From Prunus persica (lineage: Eukaryota > Streptophyta > Magnoliopsida > Rosales > Rosaceae), in assembly GCF_000346465.2 (NCBI RefSeq), contig NC_034011.1, positions 18,031,407 through 18,095,406 on the forward strand: a stretch of 64,000 nucleotides of DNA, read 5' to 3'. Below are positions 43,891 to 58,800 of the stretch, one piece after another. The position numbers and the translations under genes are program-made. The notes beneath the pieces are model-generated. The model searched no databases, was not told the DNA's origin, and was given only the letters and a program-made list of their open reading frames with translations. How positions within the stretch are numbered: position 1 is the stretch's first letter; the number at the start of each line of letters is the position of its first letter.

Positions 43891-46800
43891 TTATGTAACC
43901 ACAACCGTTGATTTGAGTAAGGCTAAACGGTTTTTGGTGAGAGTAATCTTCTCTTCTGTTTCTGCTGCCTTTTCTTGGACTCCACGGACAATATCCTCTG
44001 GAGCTTTCTCTACAAACTGCATGAGCAAAGACGATATCGTGAGAGGTACATGAGATATGTGCATGCCAAGGTACTACGAAAAAGAAAAAAAGGACTCAAC
44101 AGTACATGCATGCATCATAACAAGAAAGATCACAACTCAATTTTAGTGTTTCTTTTTTCAACATTTGAAGCAAAAAATTTAACTAAGATGCCAACTCCAA
44201 CCCACTTTTAACTTTTTGATTATAAAACTAACAAAACTATCAGATGATGGATGTATCGAACAGCCAGAATTGAAGTCTGCATTTTTCCATAAGTTACCGT
44301 TATCCTCTTAAGAGAACCATTGTATAGGTAGCTTTTCGTATCTAGTTATTCCAAATACATCTTACCTAATGCTTTAGGTTTTATTTAAATTTTGTTAATT
44401 TTTAACTAATTACCCCTATTATCAAATCTAAATCCAATCGTTTAGCTGAATGGATACTTAGAGAAATTGAAATGTAAAGTACTACCCCCTGCATACCAAA
44501 CCCAAGTGCTTAAACATTAGTAAACAGAATTCATACCTTAGGAGAACTGAGCCGAGCTTTAAGTCCATCATATTCTGTCTGCATCTTGGAAAGTCTCTTA
44601 TATAGGCGTTGGATTTCAGCAGTAATGTCAATCATATCAGCAAGAGGGAGATATGCCTCTAGTCCTTCACCAGCTACAACGTGGACGGATTGATCCGCAT
44701 TCCCTGAAGTAAAATACATGACATCCACCAAAATATATGGCTCAACATCAGATCATAGAAAAAGCGATTGATAAATGAAAATAAACATGAATATTTCTGT
44801 CCCTTGGCCAAATGGAAAATAATCCATAAAGAAACGTGCCTGGAGGAGAATCTGTAAAATGGATGTTTTGCAAATCTAGCCTGGAGAGAAGTGCTAAAAC
44901 CTCCTTTTCTTTCTGCATCAAAATAGAATATTTAAGTTAGCTAGTGCTAATGATAATTATGTTCAAACCAAATAATTGGATAAATAGTTGAGTCAACCCA
45001 AGTTAAAATTGTTGGACATGACCCTGCGACAGCAAGTATGCACGGAATATACAAGAAAAACATATATGAATTGAATTAATAAACTTATCAAAAGAAAAGA
45101 CAGAACAACTAGTCATCTCGATTTCTCTTTCTCTAAACTAAGGGTTTCCCTGTAAAAATTGAAATCCGATCTCATCCGCATGCCTTTCCTTTTGTTGCTG
45201 ATGAGACTTCAGACACACGAACTCTCCAAGATTATATGCAAAACTTAATGCTTAACAACTTAAACCCAAGCCTGACTCTTTTTGCTCCAGCAGGGCCATG
45301 ACCTGGCCCATAGTAGTCTAGTGGGGGCATGGACAGCATTATGATATGATTTCTGATGCTGGCATCAGTGAACTCAAACTAACCTGGCTCTATACTTACT
45401 GAAGGTTCGAGTAATGATGCACCAATTCGTTACACCCTGAGTTTATTCATTTCGTTCTCACAAAAGTGCAAAATAATACAGGAACAAACTTGAAAAGCAC
45501 CTCATCAGCTCTTACATTTTAATCTTATGCAAAATCATGGCTGGAGAAATGGATACATACCACTATGTACTCAGTGACTTCTTCATTAGCAACTATTGAG
45601 GCTGATATACGCTTTACAGGCTCAACAGAATATTCTGCTCGAGCATTCCGGATGGCTCTAGTCTAAGAAATACAAAGAAGCAAACTTTAGTGATTTAATT
45701 ATCCACGTTGAATGACTACAAGGAAAAGATACAAGAGATCTAAAAGTGCCAGCTAGACTTGGATGTGGAGCCAATAAAGGAGAACCAGGAAGAAAGATTT
45801 ACTCACCAGAGCCTGTAAATTTTCAAACTTCTTAATCGAGTTGCTCTTCCTTGGAAGTGAAGTCAGTGGCCATGGCGATATTATAAGAGCTGCTTTTCGA
45901 TATGGGAGTGCCTATATTAAATCAACCATTCATTTTATAATGGAAAATAGACAAACATTATAGATAACAGTACAATGGAGGTGAAAACAGAGAAATCTAA
46001 ATTGAAAGCCTACACTTAAGAGTTAACTATTGTCGCAAAAAGAAGCTAAAAGAGAATCTATCCACATGAATAAAAACATAACCATGCCTAAATTTGTCTT
46101 GTGAACAGGCAATGTTAAAGACGTGATCCACTTTCCCCCTCTATTTAGCACAGAACAGACCAATGTGGAGATAAGCATTCAAGGGACTTTCTTCGTAGAA
46201 ATTAACAGCTATTTAACTTCCCATGAAATATTAAAAACTTGCAACTTAGTGGGAACACCAGCCTTCCGATCATCTTAATTGGCTTAAATGTGAGGTCCAA
46301 TGGATTATGTATCAACCATTTTCACGAAAAATTACCCAAAGAATGGACCAAGATATATTGCCGCACTGGCTCTGATTCAAAGAACCATAATTTATTTGAG
46401 ACAGCAAATATGATAAAGCTTCGAGCTCTAAGTCATTCAAATCCCTTCTAAATTGTAAAATCCCAAGAGAGATCCTAGAAGGAGAATGAGATCTTATGGA
46501 AGAGATGACATCATAGTGGTTCAAGGATATGACATATAAGCCGAGAAATAAGATAGAAATGAGAACTCTGCAAACCAAACATCTTCCGAAAACCTAAATC
46601 TATTCCAATTCACAACAACCAGTTTTAATAAATGAGAAACGGAAAAAGAATCCTGAGAAATGAATTTCTGAGGACTTCAGAGACACCAAGAATCCTACAT
46701 ATTAGGTATACATATATGATTATTCTCTATACTATATTATTCTGCATGTAATTACGAATTCTTCCTAGGCAATTTTCCTTGTACGTAATCTTAAGGAGAA

Positions 46801-49800
46801 GAATAACCTAAGACAATTATCTCCATTCCTTCCCGGTAAAAATCTTTACATGGTTCATGGAGAAACAAAATGACGATATATTTTTTTTCCATTTAACAAA
46901 TGAGCCTAAAGAAACCAACAAGGACCTTTTAGGTAGAGAAGTTGAGTTCCACACAAGTGTTGAATACAGTAAATCAATTTACCTGCCAGAGCTCCTCAGT
47001 CACAAATGGCATGAAGGGGTGTAGCAATTTAAGTATGTTTTCAAAAACATACAACAGAACTGCCTGTGTGACAGAAGCAACTGAATCACCACCGGAGTGG
47101 TAAAGACGAGCTTTACTGGCTTCAATATACCTACATAAGTGAAAGAAATTAACAGTTGGCAAACAGGAACATCAGTACATTTGAGTTAGCAGAAGGTATT
47201 AACAAAAAGATAAAAAAAAGGGCTAAAATTCTTTTTTCCTTTCTTTGTTTAATAAGAATCACACTTCCAATGATAAAATAGAACAGTACACTACAGGGGA
47301 CAAGTTGTCCACTAGTCTAGCTAGGCTACGCAAAAAAGAGCTAGACCTCATAATATGACATGACAGCAGACAACTACTCCAATCATAAAATAGACTGATA
47401 GTTAAACTCTTAAGAACCAAAGCCCAAAGGGAACCCGAAAAATGAACTCATCCCACGAAAGACCCACCTCCACATCCCTTGCTGCCACAAATATTAAGAG
47501 TTTGAACTTCTTGAAACAAATATAAAGATCCAAACAAATCCCAGCACATAATTTCTCCCTTTTTTGGATTTTTTAATATAAACTTTTGGTAAGAATATCC
47601 TGTAATTATCATCCTCATAAATCATACCAGACATAGAAACGTTATAAGTTGGCATACAAAGTTAGGCCCAGCTGGTTAACTGATCTAGTAGAGATTTTCT
47701 TGGCACAAAATCAACATGCCAGAAAAATTCCTAACCATAAAACCAATCTGCATTGTTGTCAGCCACAGTAACCAATAAAGGCACACTTTCAGAAAAGACT
47801 GACCACAAACATAAATTGGGTCTTTTATGATTCAAAGTTTTCTTTGGGGAGGTTCAAAATCCTTTAAGACATATAAGAGATTGGATTACTCTTACATAAA
47901 GGAATATATAAAAACTAATAGCAATTTTTTTTTGGACAAGATACCAAGACTTCATTAGAATAAAGCGAAACCCAACATCTTTGTCTAACAGGACAAGTGA
48001 TCCACAAGCAGAAACACAAGGTAGTCGTTCACCATATCCAATGAATGTTGTCAAAGTAGTATCCAACACAAAACCAGTTCACCATATCCAATCAATATTG
48101 TATATTGTCATGCAACGCTTAGAATTCCTGATATGGGATACTATATTATCAACAAACCCCCTCACATGTGGTGGGAGATGTGAAGCACAAGCAGGAATTG
48201 GACCTGACACATGGATTTTCCATGAATATCATGTTAAAGTAGAATCCAACCAAGTACCTAAAACCAATTGGAATTGGGCGGATAGTCCCAAAACATTGTG
48301 TAATATTCTCAATAAATGCCTTTGGCATTGTATTCCGACAGTTTTCATTTTCTATGTAGGAACATAATATAAAGCTTTTGATTATTATCTGATGGAAAAT
48401 ATTTGAATAAAAATTGCAAACTTACCAATCAGCAAAATCACCCCAAAAAAATTCATATGTCTCTCTTCCTACATCTCCAAAGAAAAATTTGTCATAGCTT
48501 GCGGTGACTGTGTCAATAAGCAAATGAAGTTTTGAGATCTGAAAAAGGAAGAAAAGTGAGTGATTAAACAAAGAAGTAAAATCAACAGGCAATTCAAAAA
48601 CTTAACATGACAATTATCTTACCACCCAACATTCTGGTAAAGGTAGCTTATCCAAGAGCTCCACTTTGTCAAACTGAAAGAGCATGTCTTGATTTAAGAA
48701 GCAATGCAAGTAATGATTATCATTCTATAATATTAGTGTAATGACGGCTAAAGTAGAATAAGATCAAAATTTCCAATATTTAATAGAGAAATACAAGATA
48801 CAATGATGGGCCATGATCTGATATAGCACCAGGTAATTGCAATAATTTCCCATCTCATGGAACATGGAGAGATTGAGTGACTAAGACATGTGTACGGAAA
48901 ATCTATTTAGTTCCCATTCCATGAGACAACCAGCCAGTGTGCTATAGGCGTATTTAACACATTTTATAGAAAGATCCAGAGAGTTAGAAAAGTGAAAAGA
49001 TATAATGACTTAAAGAAAGATTATGAGGGCAGCAAGTGAGGTAACTTCTAAACAATTTGGAAGATAAGCAGTGTTCAGAAATCATTTCATGATTTTTTTT
49101 TTTTTTTGGTCAAACATTTCATGAATTTTCAATTATAAAATAGTTGCATCAAACACCAACAATACGCTTCTACCCATTTGCTTTGGTAATTGAGAATTCG
49201 GTAAATTCATTCAGACACATTCAGACATGATGTGCCACTGTTCAAATTATTTGCAGACAAGTTTGTAATACATAATGAGATTGGAGCTAACTTCAGAGAT
49301 ATCAGGTCAAGTTAAGCTCTTGTGAATCTTTAAAGAGGAAATTATAACTATACCGATACATATATGAGATTGGGGCTAATTTTGTGATACAAGAACCTTT
49401 TACCATAACAAGAAACTAATCACAGCTGGCGCATTTTCTGGTGAATCCTTAAAAAGAGAGTAAACATCCATTGCTAAGCAGGCAAAAGTATGCAATTTAA
49501 GTTTTCTGGTATGACTTGAGATTGAGTTCTGTTTTCATTTAGCCTCTCCCATCCATTCCTTAATCCATGTAGGAAATGATAAAAAGAAAGAAAAAAAAGT
49601 TTCACCGTGAAAAACAAAGAATTGAGCATGCCCTCAGCATATTCTAGTGCATCCACTAAGGCTGAAGTTGTAATTTATCTCTTTCTAAGCAGGAGCAGTT
49701 TCAAGAAATTGTTTTTAAGCTACTAGGGTGTAAGGAAAGCTTTTAGCTAATGCAAGAATACAGAAAGGAAAGCTAACAAGAATTGCTCATTAAGGCTGCA

Positions 49801-52800
49801 GTATTTCAAGCATTTGCTTTTTTCACTTTTGTTCAGTAAAACACAAGCAGGCAGAGACATTCACAAATGAAGACATATGCCATCATTCTCTGTGGTTAAT
49901 TGAAAAGTAATTCACAAGTGAAGGACTGATACATGCAGACATACCAATACCATCATTCACAAAACCAAAAGTACAATTTTCCACAAGCAAAGCTTTAGCG
50001 AATAATTTTCACAATAACAGTACAAATTGAGAGAACAAAACAAACCTTATAAGAGAGTATATTTTCCCAAGCTGATGCATCATTTTGACTGGGTAAATTC
50101 TGCAATACAAACTTTCCAGCATTCCACAGTTTGTTGGTGAAGGCCTTATTTGACGTCAACCTCTCAGTGGATAAATTAAGGTCCTGAAAGAAAAGAATAC
50201 CAAATCAGCCAGAAAGGCAATTGGTACAAGCTAAGAACCATTAACATGCAAAAGTGGAAGACTGCATACGTATATTTCTGGTTAGCAAATGAAGTAAAAT
50301 ACAACAATGTCTGTATAAGTGACATGCAGAATTGACGCATAAGTGAAGTCAGAACAAAACAAACCTGACCAGCAGTCCCTAGAGCAATTGTAAATCTTAA
50401 AGCATCTGTGCCATATTCCTTGATTGTATCTAAAGGATCTATGACATTCCCCAATGTTTTAGACATCTTTCGACCCTGAAATAATAATTACACAAATTGT
50501 TTAATACATCAGAATATCAAAATTAACATAAGAGTATACTACAAATGCATTAGAGAATTAATGCTGTAAACAAGAAGGAACAAACAAGGTTGCAACAAAG
50601 AAACGTTTCACCATCCACGTTCTTTTTTGTTGTATACTATTTGTGTAACCAATTTACACGAATAGTATACAAATGTAAGTAACAAGTAAAACAAAGTACA
50701 AAAATAAAAGCTCATACGACACTAAAACTAGTCATCCACATGGAAAGTAATCTTCACATATTAGCCTAAATATCAAACAAGTAATGCTTCAATCATTAAC
50801 AGTCTGATAAAGTCTTTCCATAAATGAGCACCAGATCACACAAGGAGAACAGCGCTCCAAATTAATTGATTACTCTTTTAAACAAACTTCATGTAGACAT
50901 GCCAAGACATTGCAAGAATAAATAAAAAAATTCCACAACTCCTATTCCATTAAAGAATGCAAGAAACAGTGGTTTATAGGTTGGTACACCACTTGCAAAA
51001 CACCATTTTGCATAAACACTGATTATTTAAGAATCAATCTTGCACGAATTGTGAAAACCAATTAGTGTCTTCTCAGAAATTTGGTCAGAGACAATCTGGA
51101 ACATAGAAGAGTAAAAGAAAATCCGCAATCCAAAGGGGAAAACCCAACATATCGCGAAAATAATGTAACCAATAAATTAATGGCATTCAAATATAATTAG
51201 GAACTTCATCAATAAAGAATTTGGAGGATCCTCACAGTAGGGACGCAAGGGAGAATATGGGAATAAATAATTCTACACTCAAGAAACAATGACTAGTTAA
51301 AAGGACAAAATTAAATACAATATCAACATTGAAGTAGTAGTATTTATCATGCAATTTCTACTCACTTGTGAATCCCGGATGAGACCATGCAGATAAACAT
51401 ATTTAAATGGAACTGTCCCTGTAAACTCAATTCCCATCATGACCATCCTCGCAACCCAAAAGAACAGTATGTCATGCCTGTTCAAACATGCAAGCAACAA
51501 TATCAACTTCAACAACTTTTCAAGTAAGCAAGTTTAATGGTAATAATAAAGTTAACAAACCTTCCAAACTTTTGCAATAACCTAACCATAATAAATCTAC
51601 CACTGAAAATAAAAGGTGTTATTAAACTAATTATAATATTACCAAAAAGAAAATAAAATAAAAGGTGACATGGACACTATCTTATTACTAATAAAAATAT
51701 AAATCATGATCCTGAAAACCATAACTTGCAGCCCCCAAAAGCAGTTCCATTACCAAATGGTTCCTCAAAAACAGATTGAACTCCTATTCTGCGCCTAAGA
51801 AGGCTAATCGTGGCGGTGTAAATTATTTCATTCATTATTTCATTGGTAATCAGAGAGAATATTTGTCAATTTTTTCCTAGGAGATGGATTAGCACACCAA
51901 ACTGCAATGCAAGGAAAAAACCCATTGCTCACACCCTGAGAATGCCATAGAAAAAGACTTTGTGGCAAACAATCCCATCTTGTTCAACCTCCACAACATC
52001 ATATCAGTCCTGAATTCTCTCATTTAACAGCATAACAGCGTACAAATGGGAGAGACCTCATCATCCAGCCACCACATCATCGAGGGCAGAAGATGGTTAA
52101 ACTTGGCAGGCAAAGGAAGGGCAGGTGAGAGAACTGTGGGAAAGCTAGTGTTAGACCAGCTGAGGAAGTAGCGGTCAAGAAGCTAGGTACAGAAGGAGAG
52201 GTATTTGAAGGCCGAGAGGCAGGCAAAGTTGGGTTCTGTAGAAGGCCTGATATACTGGAGTTGAGAGAGAGAGAGAGAGAGAGAGATACACTAGACTACT
52301 TATTTGACCAAATTATGATAAAGTTGCAGCAATAGATGAGAAAACGAGAAAAGATGGCAAGAAAATACTAGCAAGGGATGCACATACCCTGTTTCAAGCA
52401 TTGTAGTAGGATAAAACCGCTTAAAATCCTTGATTGACTCATCTGGCCACCCAAGAGTACTGAAAGGCCACAGTGCACTGTGAAAAGGAAAAGATTTATT
52501 TAGTCAAATTACATAGCATCTAAATAGGGCACATTAAATCTCAAATCCTGGAAGTGTTGGCTGGAGTCCTCAAAGTTTAAGGTATATGATATAAACAGAA
52601 AATAGTAAAGTCCTTACCAAGGATGAAAATGTCAGTCTCCATGAAAATATTGGCAATTCGGATTTATGGAAATAAATGGACTTTCATTTCAAAGCAAGAA
52701 AATTTGTATGAAACATTAGGAAATGCTAAACCAATTAATAATGCATCGATTAAACATGTAAAATTCATGAGATATGACAAAATGGATGAAAATAGTGTGT

Positions 52801-55800
52801 GCCACTGCCATCAACACATACATGAACTTAATTTCATTGAGCATAGAGTATAAGCATTCTAATGGGTAAATTTGAAATATTCAGTTGTTGTCTTCGCTAA
52901 TAAGATCAGGTCGAACTTATAACTCCATTAGTCCTGACTTTTTCCTACCTCCACTCACCACTTGGGGCAGCCCTAAAATCTAGTCCTAAAATCTTTTTAT
53001 ATTCTACATAGTACACAACATGATAATTTTTTCAGGACCTACTGAAAAATTCAACAGTTTTCATAATAGTAAAAGAATAAAGTGGGACCATTCATAGTTT
53101 CTAGAAAATACATTTCAATAAGGGGCAATCTTGTGAACAACAGACCTTGAAAACCATGTGTCAAGAACATCCGGATCCTGATATATTTTTGTATCTCTTC
53201 CATAGTTCTTTTGAGCTTTCCGAAGAGCTTCATCCTCACTCCTTGCAACAATATATTCTTCTTCACAGTCTTTACCCACAATGTACCAAACTGGTATTCG
53301 ATGTCCCCACCACAGTTGTCTGCTTATGCACCAATCCTTAATATTTGATAGCCAGTGATTATAGATCTGTTATTTTAAAGAAGGCACAGGTGTGAGTAAA
53401 ACAATCTAGCAAATCTTTCTGGATAAGCCACTACCAATTACAAGTTAATGTGGTTGAACACTCATTGCATTAATGCCATAAAGTACTCAATTCGTGATGC
53501 AATACAAAGAATTAGAGGTGTGAAACAAACCAGCACATGGCACATCACATATATCTGTACTCGTGCTGGGAGTTGAATATCAGACCCATCGAGCATAGAA
53601 CTAGTGACTTCCATCACATGCTTAATTGAACTATATGTTATTTAAGAAAACCCTATTTTTCAACTGAAGAGTACAAAATGTCAATTATGTCGCCCTTAAG
53701 TTCCTTAAGATTAATAATAAGATTTAAAAATTAAGGATAATTCAGTAAATTAACTCACTATTCATACCTATCTTCTCTCTCCCACAGACTAACTTTTCTC
53801 TTTCTACAGTAACAAATGAGGTCACATACTGCATACCTTTTCAAATCTTTCGGGTATGATTTTCAAATCTCCTTTTTCAACAGCACGAAGGGCTTTCTCA
53901 GCTAAGGGCTCCATCGTTACAAACCACTGCTTGCTTACTAGTGGTTCTATAACCTGATATCCAAAAGAAGGAAAAGTATATATTATTAAGAATAAATTCT
54001 TCATAGAGAATTCATATTAATCTTTTCAGAATTTGGAAGTTGAAATACCAAATGTGAAAAACAATCAACTCACTTCTCCACCACGCTGAGATCTGGGAAC
54101 TCGTAAAGTGTGTGGTTCTTTCTTTACAGCCAAACCAGTCTCCTCCAGATCTGCCCAAATTTTCTTGCGGGCCTCAAACCGATCAAGGCCACTAACAGAA
54201 TCATAGGTTTCATTACAAAATAAAGATATAAGATTAAAAAATTTCGCCAGTGAATTCAAGTTCAACAATCTAAGAAAACTGAAACAGCATTTACCAGTAC
54301 AGTCCGGCAACCTTGTTTAGAGTTGCATCTTTGTTCATGACATTAAGTATTGGAAGACCAAGCTTTCTTGCAAGATTGTAATCATTATGATCATGTCCAG
54401 GGCTTATCTTCAACACACCAGTGCCAAAGTCTTTATCAACATGCTGCCAGATGAAAAACAATTAATGTTCCACATATCAAGTTATTTACCTGGACTTGTA
54501 TGAGAAGCAGGCAGTTAGCTAAAGGGTAACGATTCAACAAATAGCAAAGTACAATTATCAACAAAAACAAATATATATCTTCTGGGGATGTTTTTTATTT
54601 CTTTTTCTGATTACAGATGATGGCTTATAAAATAGGTAAAGCAATATAGTCCAGGACTCCAGGCCATTGGCCCACCGTCTGCAGTATAATTTAATATGGC
54701 GTAATTTGCATAAAGTCCTTAATTCAGTTAGCAGATCAGATAGAATTTTCCCAAGGGGAGATATGTTAATTTGAAGCACATAACATGGGGCAGAACAATA
54801 TGTGGTGCCTACACAGCAGGCATTATGAAGGCCCTTCACACTCCAGTTCATGGGTGAGACAAAATTAGAGTACAGCAAGCTACAAACCCAAAACCTTGCC
54901 CGGAGCATAAAGCAAAAACATAGCAAGAGTAGAAATCAATCTTCATCTCCTTTAATCAAAACATTATTCCTTTTTACTTTTCATGCGCACAGGATTCTAA
55001 TTAAAGACAAACTCACTGCAACCACTTTATTGTTCTGCAAGGACATAACCACAAAAATTACTCGTGTTTTTTTTTCCTTGGCAGGGAGAATATTGAAAGC
55101 TTATTCTGCCAAGTTGAACTTCACAGCAAGTGAAAAAACTGAAAATGTTCAGTATCAAGAAAAAAAAAAATTGAGCACGCAATTGATATGGGAAACTACG
55201 AGGAGGTGAAGAAGTATTCAGGCACAAATAAGAAGAAAAAAAAACAAATAATCCATAAACCAGGTGAATGACCTGGGTAGAACCTTCGACATGATTCAGA
55301 AATTAACTTTAAATTCATCACTACTTTTCCTGAGTTCTAACCTTGCACTCGTTTTCTATCATAATTATTACTTAATGTAATGAAATGAGGCTTACATTAA
55401 TAAATTCACTCCTATATTAACTTTCTGCTTCTAAATGTCCCTGGACAATACTATTACAGCACAATATCTAGTCAGAGATCCCACATCAGGAGTAATTGGC
55501 ATCATACTAACGATCAAATAACAACATCAAATACAATGATGATATAGAAAAGTAGTCCAAGATACTTTACCTTGTCAGAGATGATAGGGACGTGACGGCC
55601 ATATGTCAAAGGAACTATAGCCATTCTATTAATATATTTAGAATATCGATCATCCTGCATGACATTGTCATCAAACATTGGATATTACCAAGAATAAATC
55701 AAAATCAAAATAAAATATTTCATTCAGACTAACAGCTATGATAGCAATTGGAGTTCAGAAACATGCAAGTTACTGTCCTTTGGCTAAAAAGAAAAGAAAG

Positions 55801-58800
55801 AAAAACTATGAAATGGGATAAGGAAAACTCCATTATTTCAAAGCATGGAAAAAGAAAATAGCCAAATATTATAGAGACCAACATTGTTCAAGGGAATAAC
55901 AGCCAAAATGATCCATAGAGGAGGCCCTATTCTTCTTTTCATAATTGGTGTAAGTCGAACAAAGCAGTAAGTGAATCATCCAAACATATGTTCCAACATT
56001 GTCCTTTTGGGCCACATATTTGGAGTAGGTTGCACTTGCTTTCGACATAGAGGGCTCATTTGGTGCCTAGGATTGGATAACTCACTAGATTTAAGGTACG
56101 TTGAAGGAGGAAACTGGTTTGGAATTTAAATACTAAGCACTATTCATTAATGTAGCTCTTCACAATAAAGCCTAGGTTTGGAATTTATATAAAAGATTAG
56201 GTAAATAGATGTTGATCCCAAAAATCAAAAGTGATGTCTGAAGTTGTGAACCTATCACCTGTCTAAATTGCTTAAGCATTACTTACCATAAAAAATTGTC
56301 ATCACCTGGTCGATCCATAACTAAACTCCTACAGGATACCAGAAAAAGAAATTTAACCTACCTCAGGATGCACAGCAATAGCTACATCACCAAATAAAGT
56401 CTCCGGGCGTGTTGTTGCTATTGTCAGATAGTCAGACCTGAGTACAGGAAGGTACCAATCAGAGTGCATCATATACCCTCTGAAATTAGAAAATATCACT
56501 CATAGACACACACCACACACAGCAGCAGAATATATGAACTTACACAAAAAGCATGTTATCGTGGTCAACCGAGTTTATCAAAACCAAAATAAGTAGTGGA
56601 CTGATAAAAGAAATCAGAAGAATTAAGGGCTCCTAAAAATCTTCTAAAATCTTGTAAAGCACAATCATCTTTTCGTTCTTTTATTAGTTGGTTGTCAAAT
56701 CACAAAATAAACTAGCAAGATTTGATCTCTGAGAAGTCACAGTTATTGTGTCAATAAGTTTTCTTCTGTTGCGGGATAAACTTGTTGAGAAGATTAACAT
56801 AAGATCTGATTACCTTATAAGTTATAACACTAGCAACCATATATGTACATAATATTTTGAATCAGCATACAGTAATAGTACAAGAGAAAGCATGTGCTTC
56901 TAAATTCTAGTAGACTGAAAGATTAAGAACACATTTCATAAGGGGATCAGAAATGGTAAGCTGGGAATTACTTTGAGCCTCCAGCTACACGATACTTAAT
57001 ATAATAGAGAGTACCAGATTCTTCATGATATTCTACTTCCTGATCAAAAATATCAAAGAACCACGTCAAATATTGCATTTTAAAGCATAAGCTGTATCAA
57101 GATTAAAGAGTAACATCTACATGAAACCAGAAGTAACTTACCAAGTCAGAAACAGCAGTCTGTAGACTAGGAGACCAGTTCACTATGTAAGACCCTAGAG
57201 GGAAAAAATATATATCAGTTTTACTTGGCTGCTAGTCACACTTGCTTGTCAATGATAAAGCTACAGGTGACTCTCAACAATCAACTCAAAACATAGAGGG
57301 AAAATTTCAAGTAAAAAACAAGAAGTATAAAAATAAGCTGAACATCACTTTAACTGTTATTACTAGAGAAATGCTTGATTCTGTCACTGTAGCAGCATAA
57401 CTGTTGTAGACAGAAGAAAGCTAGTTCTTTACATCTTTACTTTTGCTAAACCCTATTGTTCAGAAGAAAAAACTGTCAAGTTGTTCATAAGTTCATAACT
57501 GAAGACTTCAATACACAATATTTGAACAGAAATTCTGACTTACCAGTTTCGTCTCGGATTAATATGTAAATCCTCAATTAATGCAATCCTCTCAAATTTT
57601 CATAAACACAAAAACCTATCCAACACTATGCTAGTAGTATATTTGCAGTACAAAGATGTCACCATATATTTCCTAAAATGGTCACCCCACATAGAATTAA
57701 AGAAAAAGGATCATCTAACAGCAAAACTCAACTAAATATATAGCAGCTTATGGTAGACAACCAGCCATCCCCCACACATTATGATAACTTAAAGTGAAGG
57801 CCTTCAAATAATAACAATAGTTGTCACAAACTAAAGTGCATAATAACAAAAACTATAGACTAAGGGATTCAGTAGCAAAACAAACCCACCTACTAAACTC
57901 CATTAAAAAAGGACCAGGCCACAACAAAGCTTTTCAGGAGCTAGGATTATGGAACAACTTTAAGAGGAACTCGGGGCTATACCTTGATAGATTAAGCCTT
58001 TCTCATGAAGTCTGACAAAGGCCTCAATGACAGCTCCTGCAAGGAGTAGAAGGATATGAGCCTTGACCGAATAAGCCTTTCCTTTTCATATAAAGTTTCA
58101 ATCTTTTCAGAGAAAATAATAAAAAAGACAATACAAATATTTACTAGCTTAGTACAACATTTGCAACCTTTAAAGTTTAACTACCCCTTTACTTAGTCTT
58201 TAGCAAGGTTTTGAAAAGCATTTTTGAGGTGTGCCTTGTGGCAGTGTGTTAAGGCGAGGCACCGGCAAGGGGTAGAGTGGTTTAGCAGATGGCACAGAAG
58301 GTGTATGCGTCCAGCGCGAGGCAGTGCAAGGCGTACAGCTTTGCAACTGAAGTGACGCCATGGCAGCTGAAGAATACCTCCCGAAAAAGATGAATCCTGC
58401 GTGCCCTAACTTTTGCTTTCAAGACGAACAAGGGCATCTGTTCAAGTTGTCCTTTTTCCCCTTTAAACAAAACTCACCATTTCACTAAAGGCTCGTAGAT
58501 TTTAAAGAACACTGTAGTTTAAGTTCATGAAGACCTCTATTTCTCACTTTCCATCTCTTCTATTGTTGGCTCTACGATAACTCAGCTTCTAATACTTCTT
58601 ATACAATTTTATAATTTTCATATTGTTTAAAAAAAAAGTATACATAATTCATGTTCGAAAGGCTTACGCCTCGCCTTTTAAAACATTGGTCCCTATGAAC
58701 AAACATACGTTTCCATACTCCCCTAGATAATTCATTGATTACCCTATCCCATAGTTACTACTCATAGGAACTAGACTTTTCCGACTCTTTGACTAATTCT

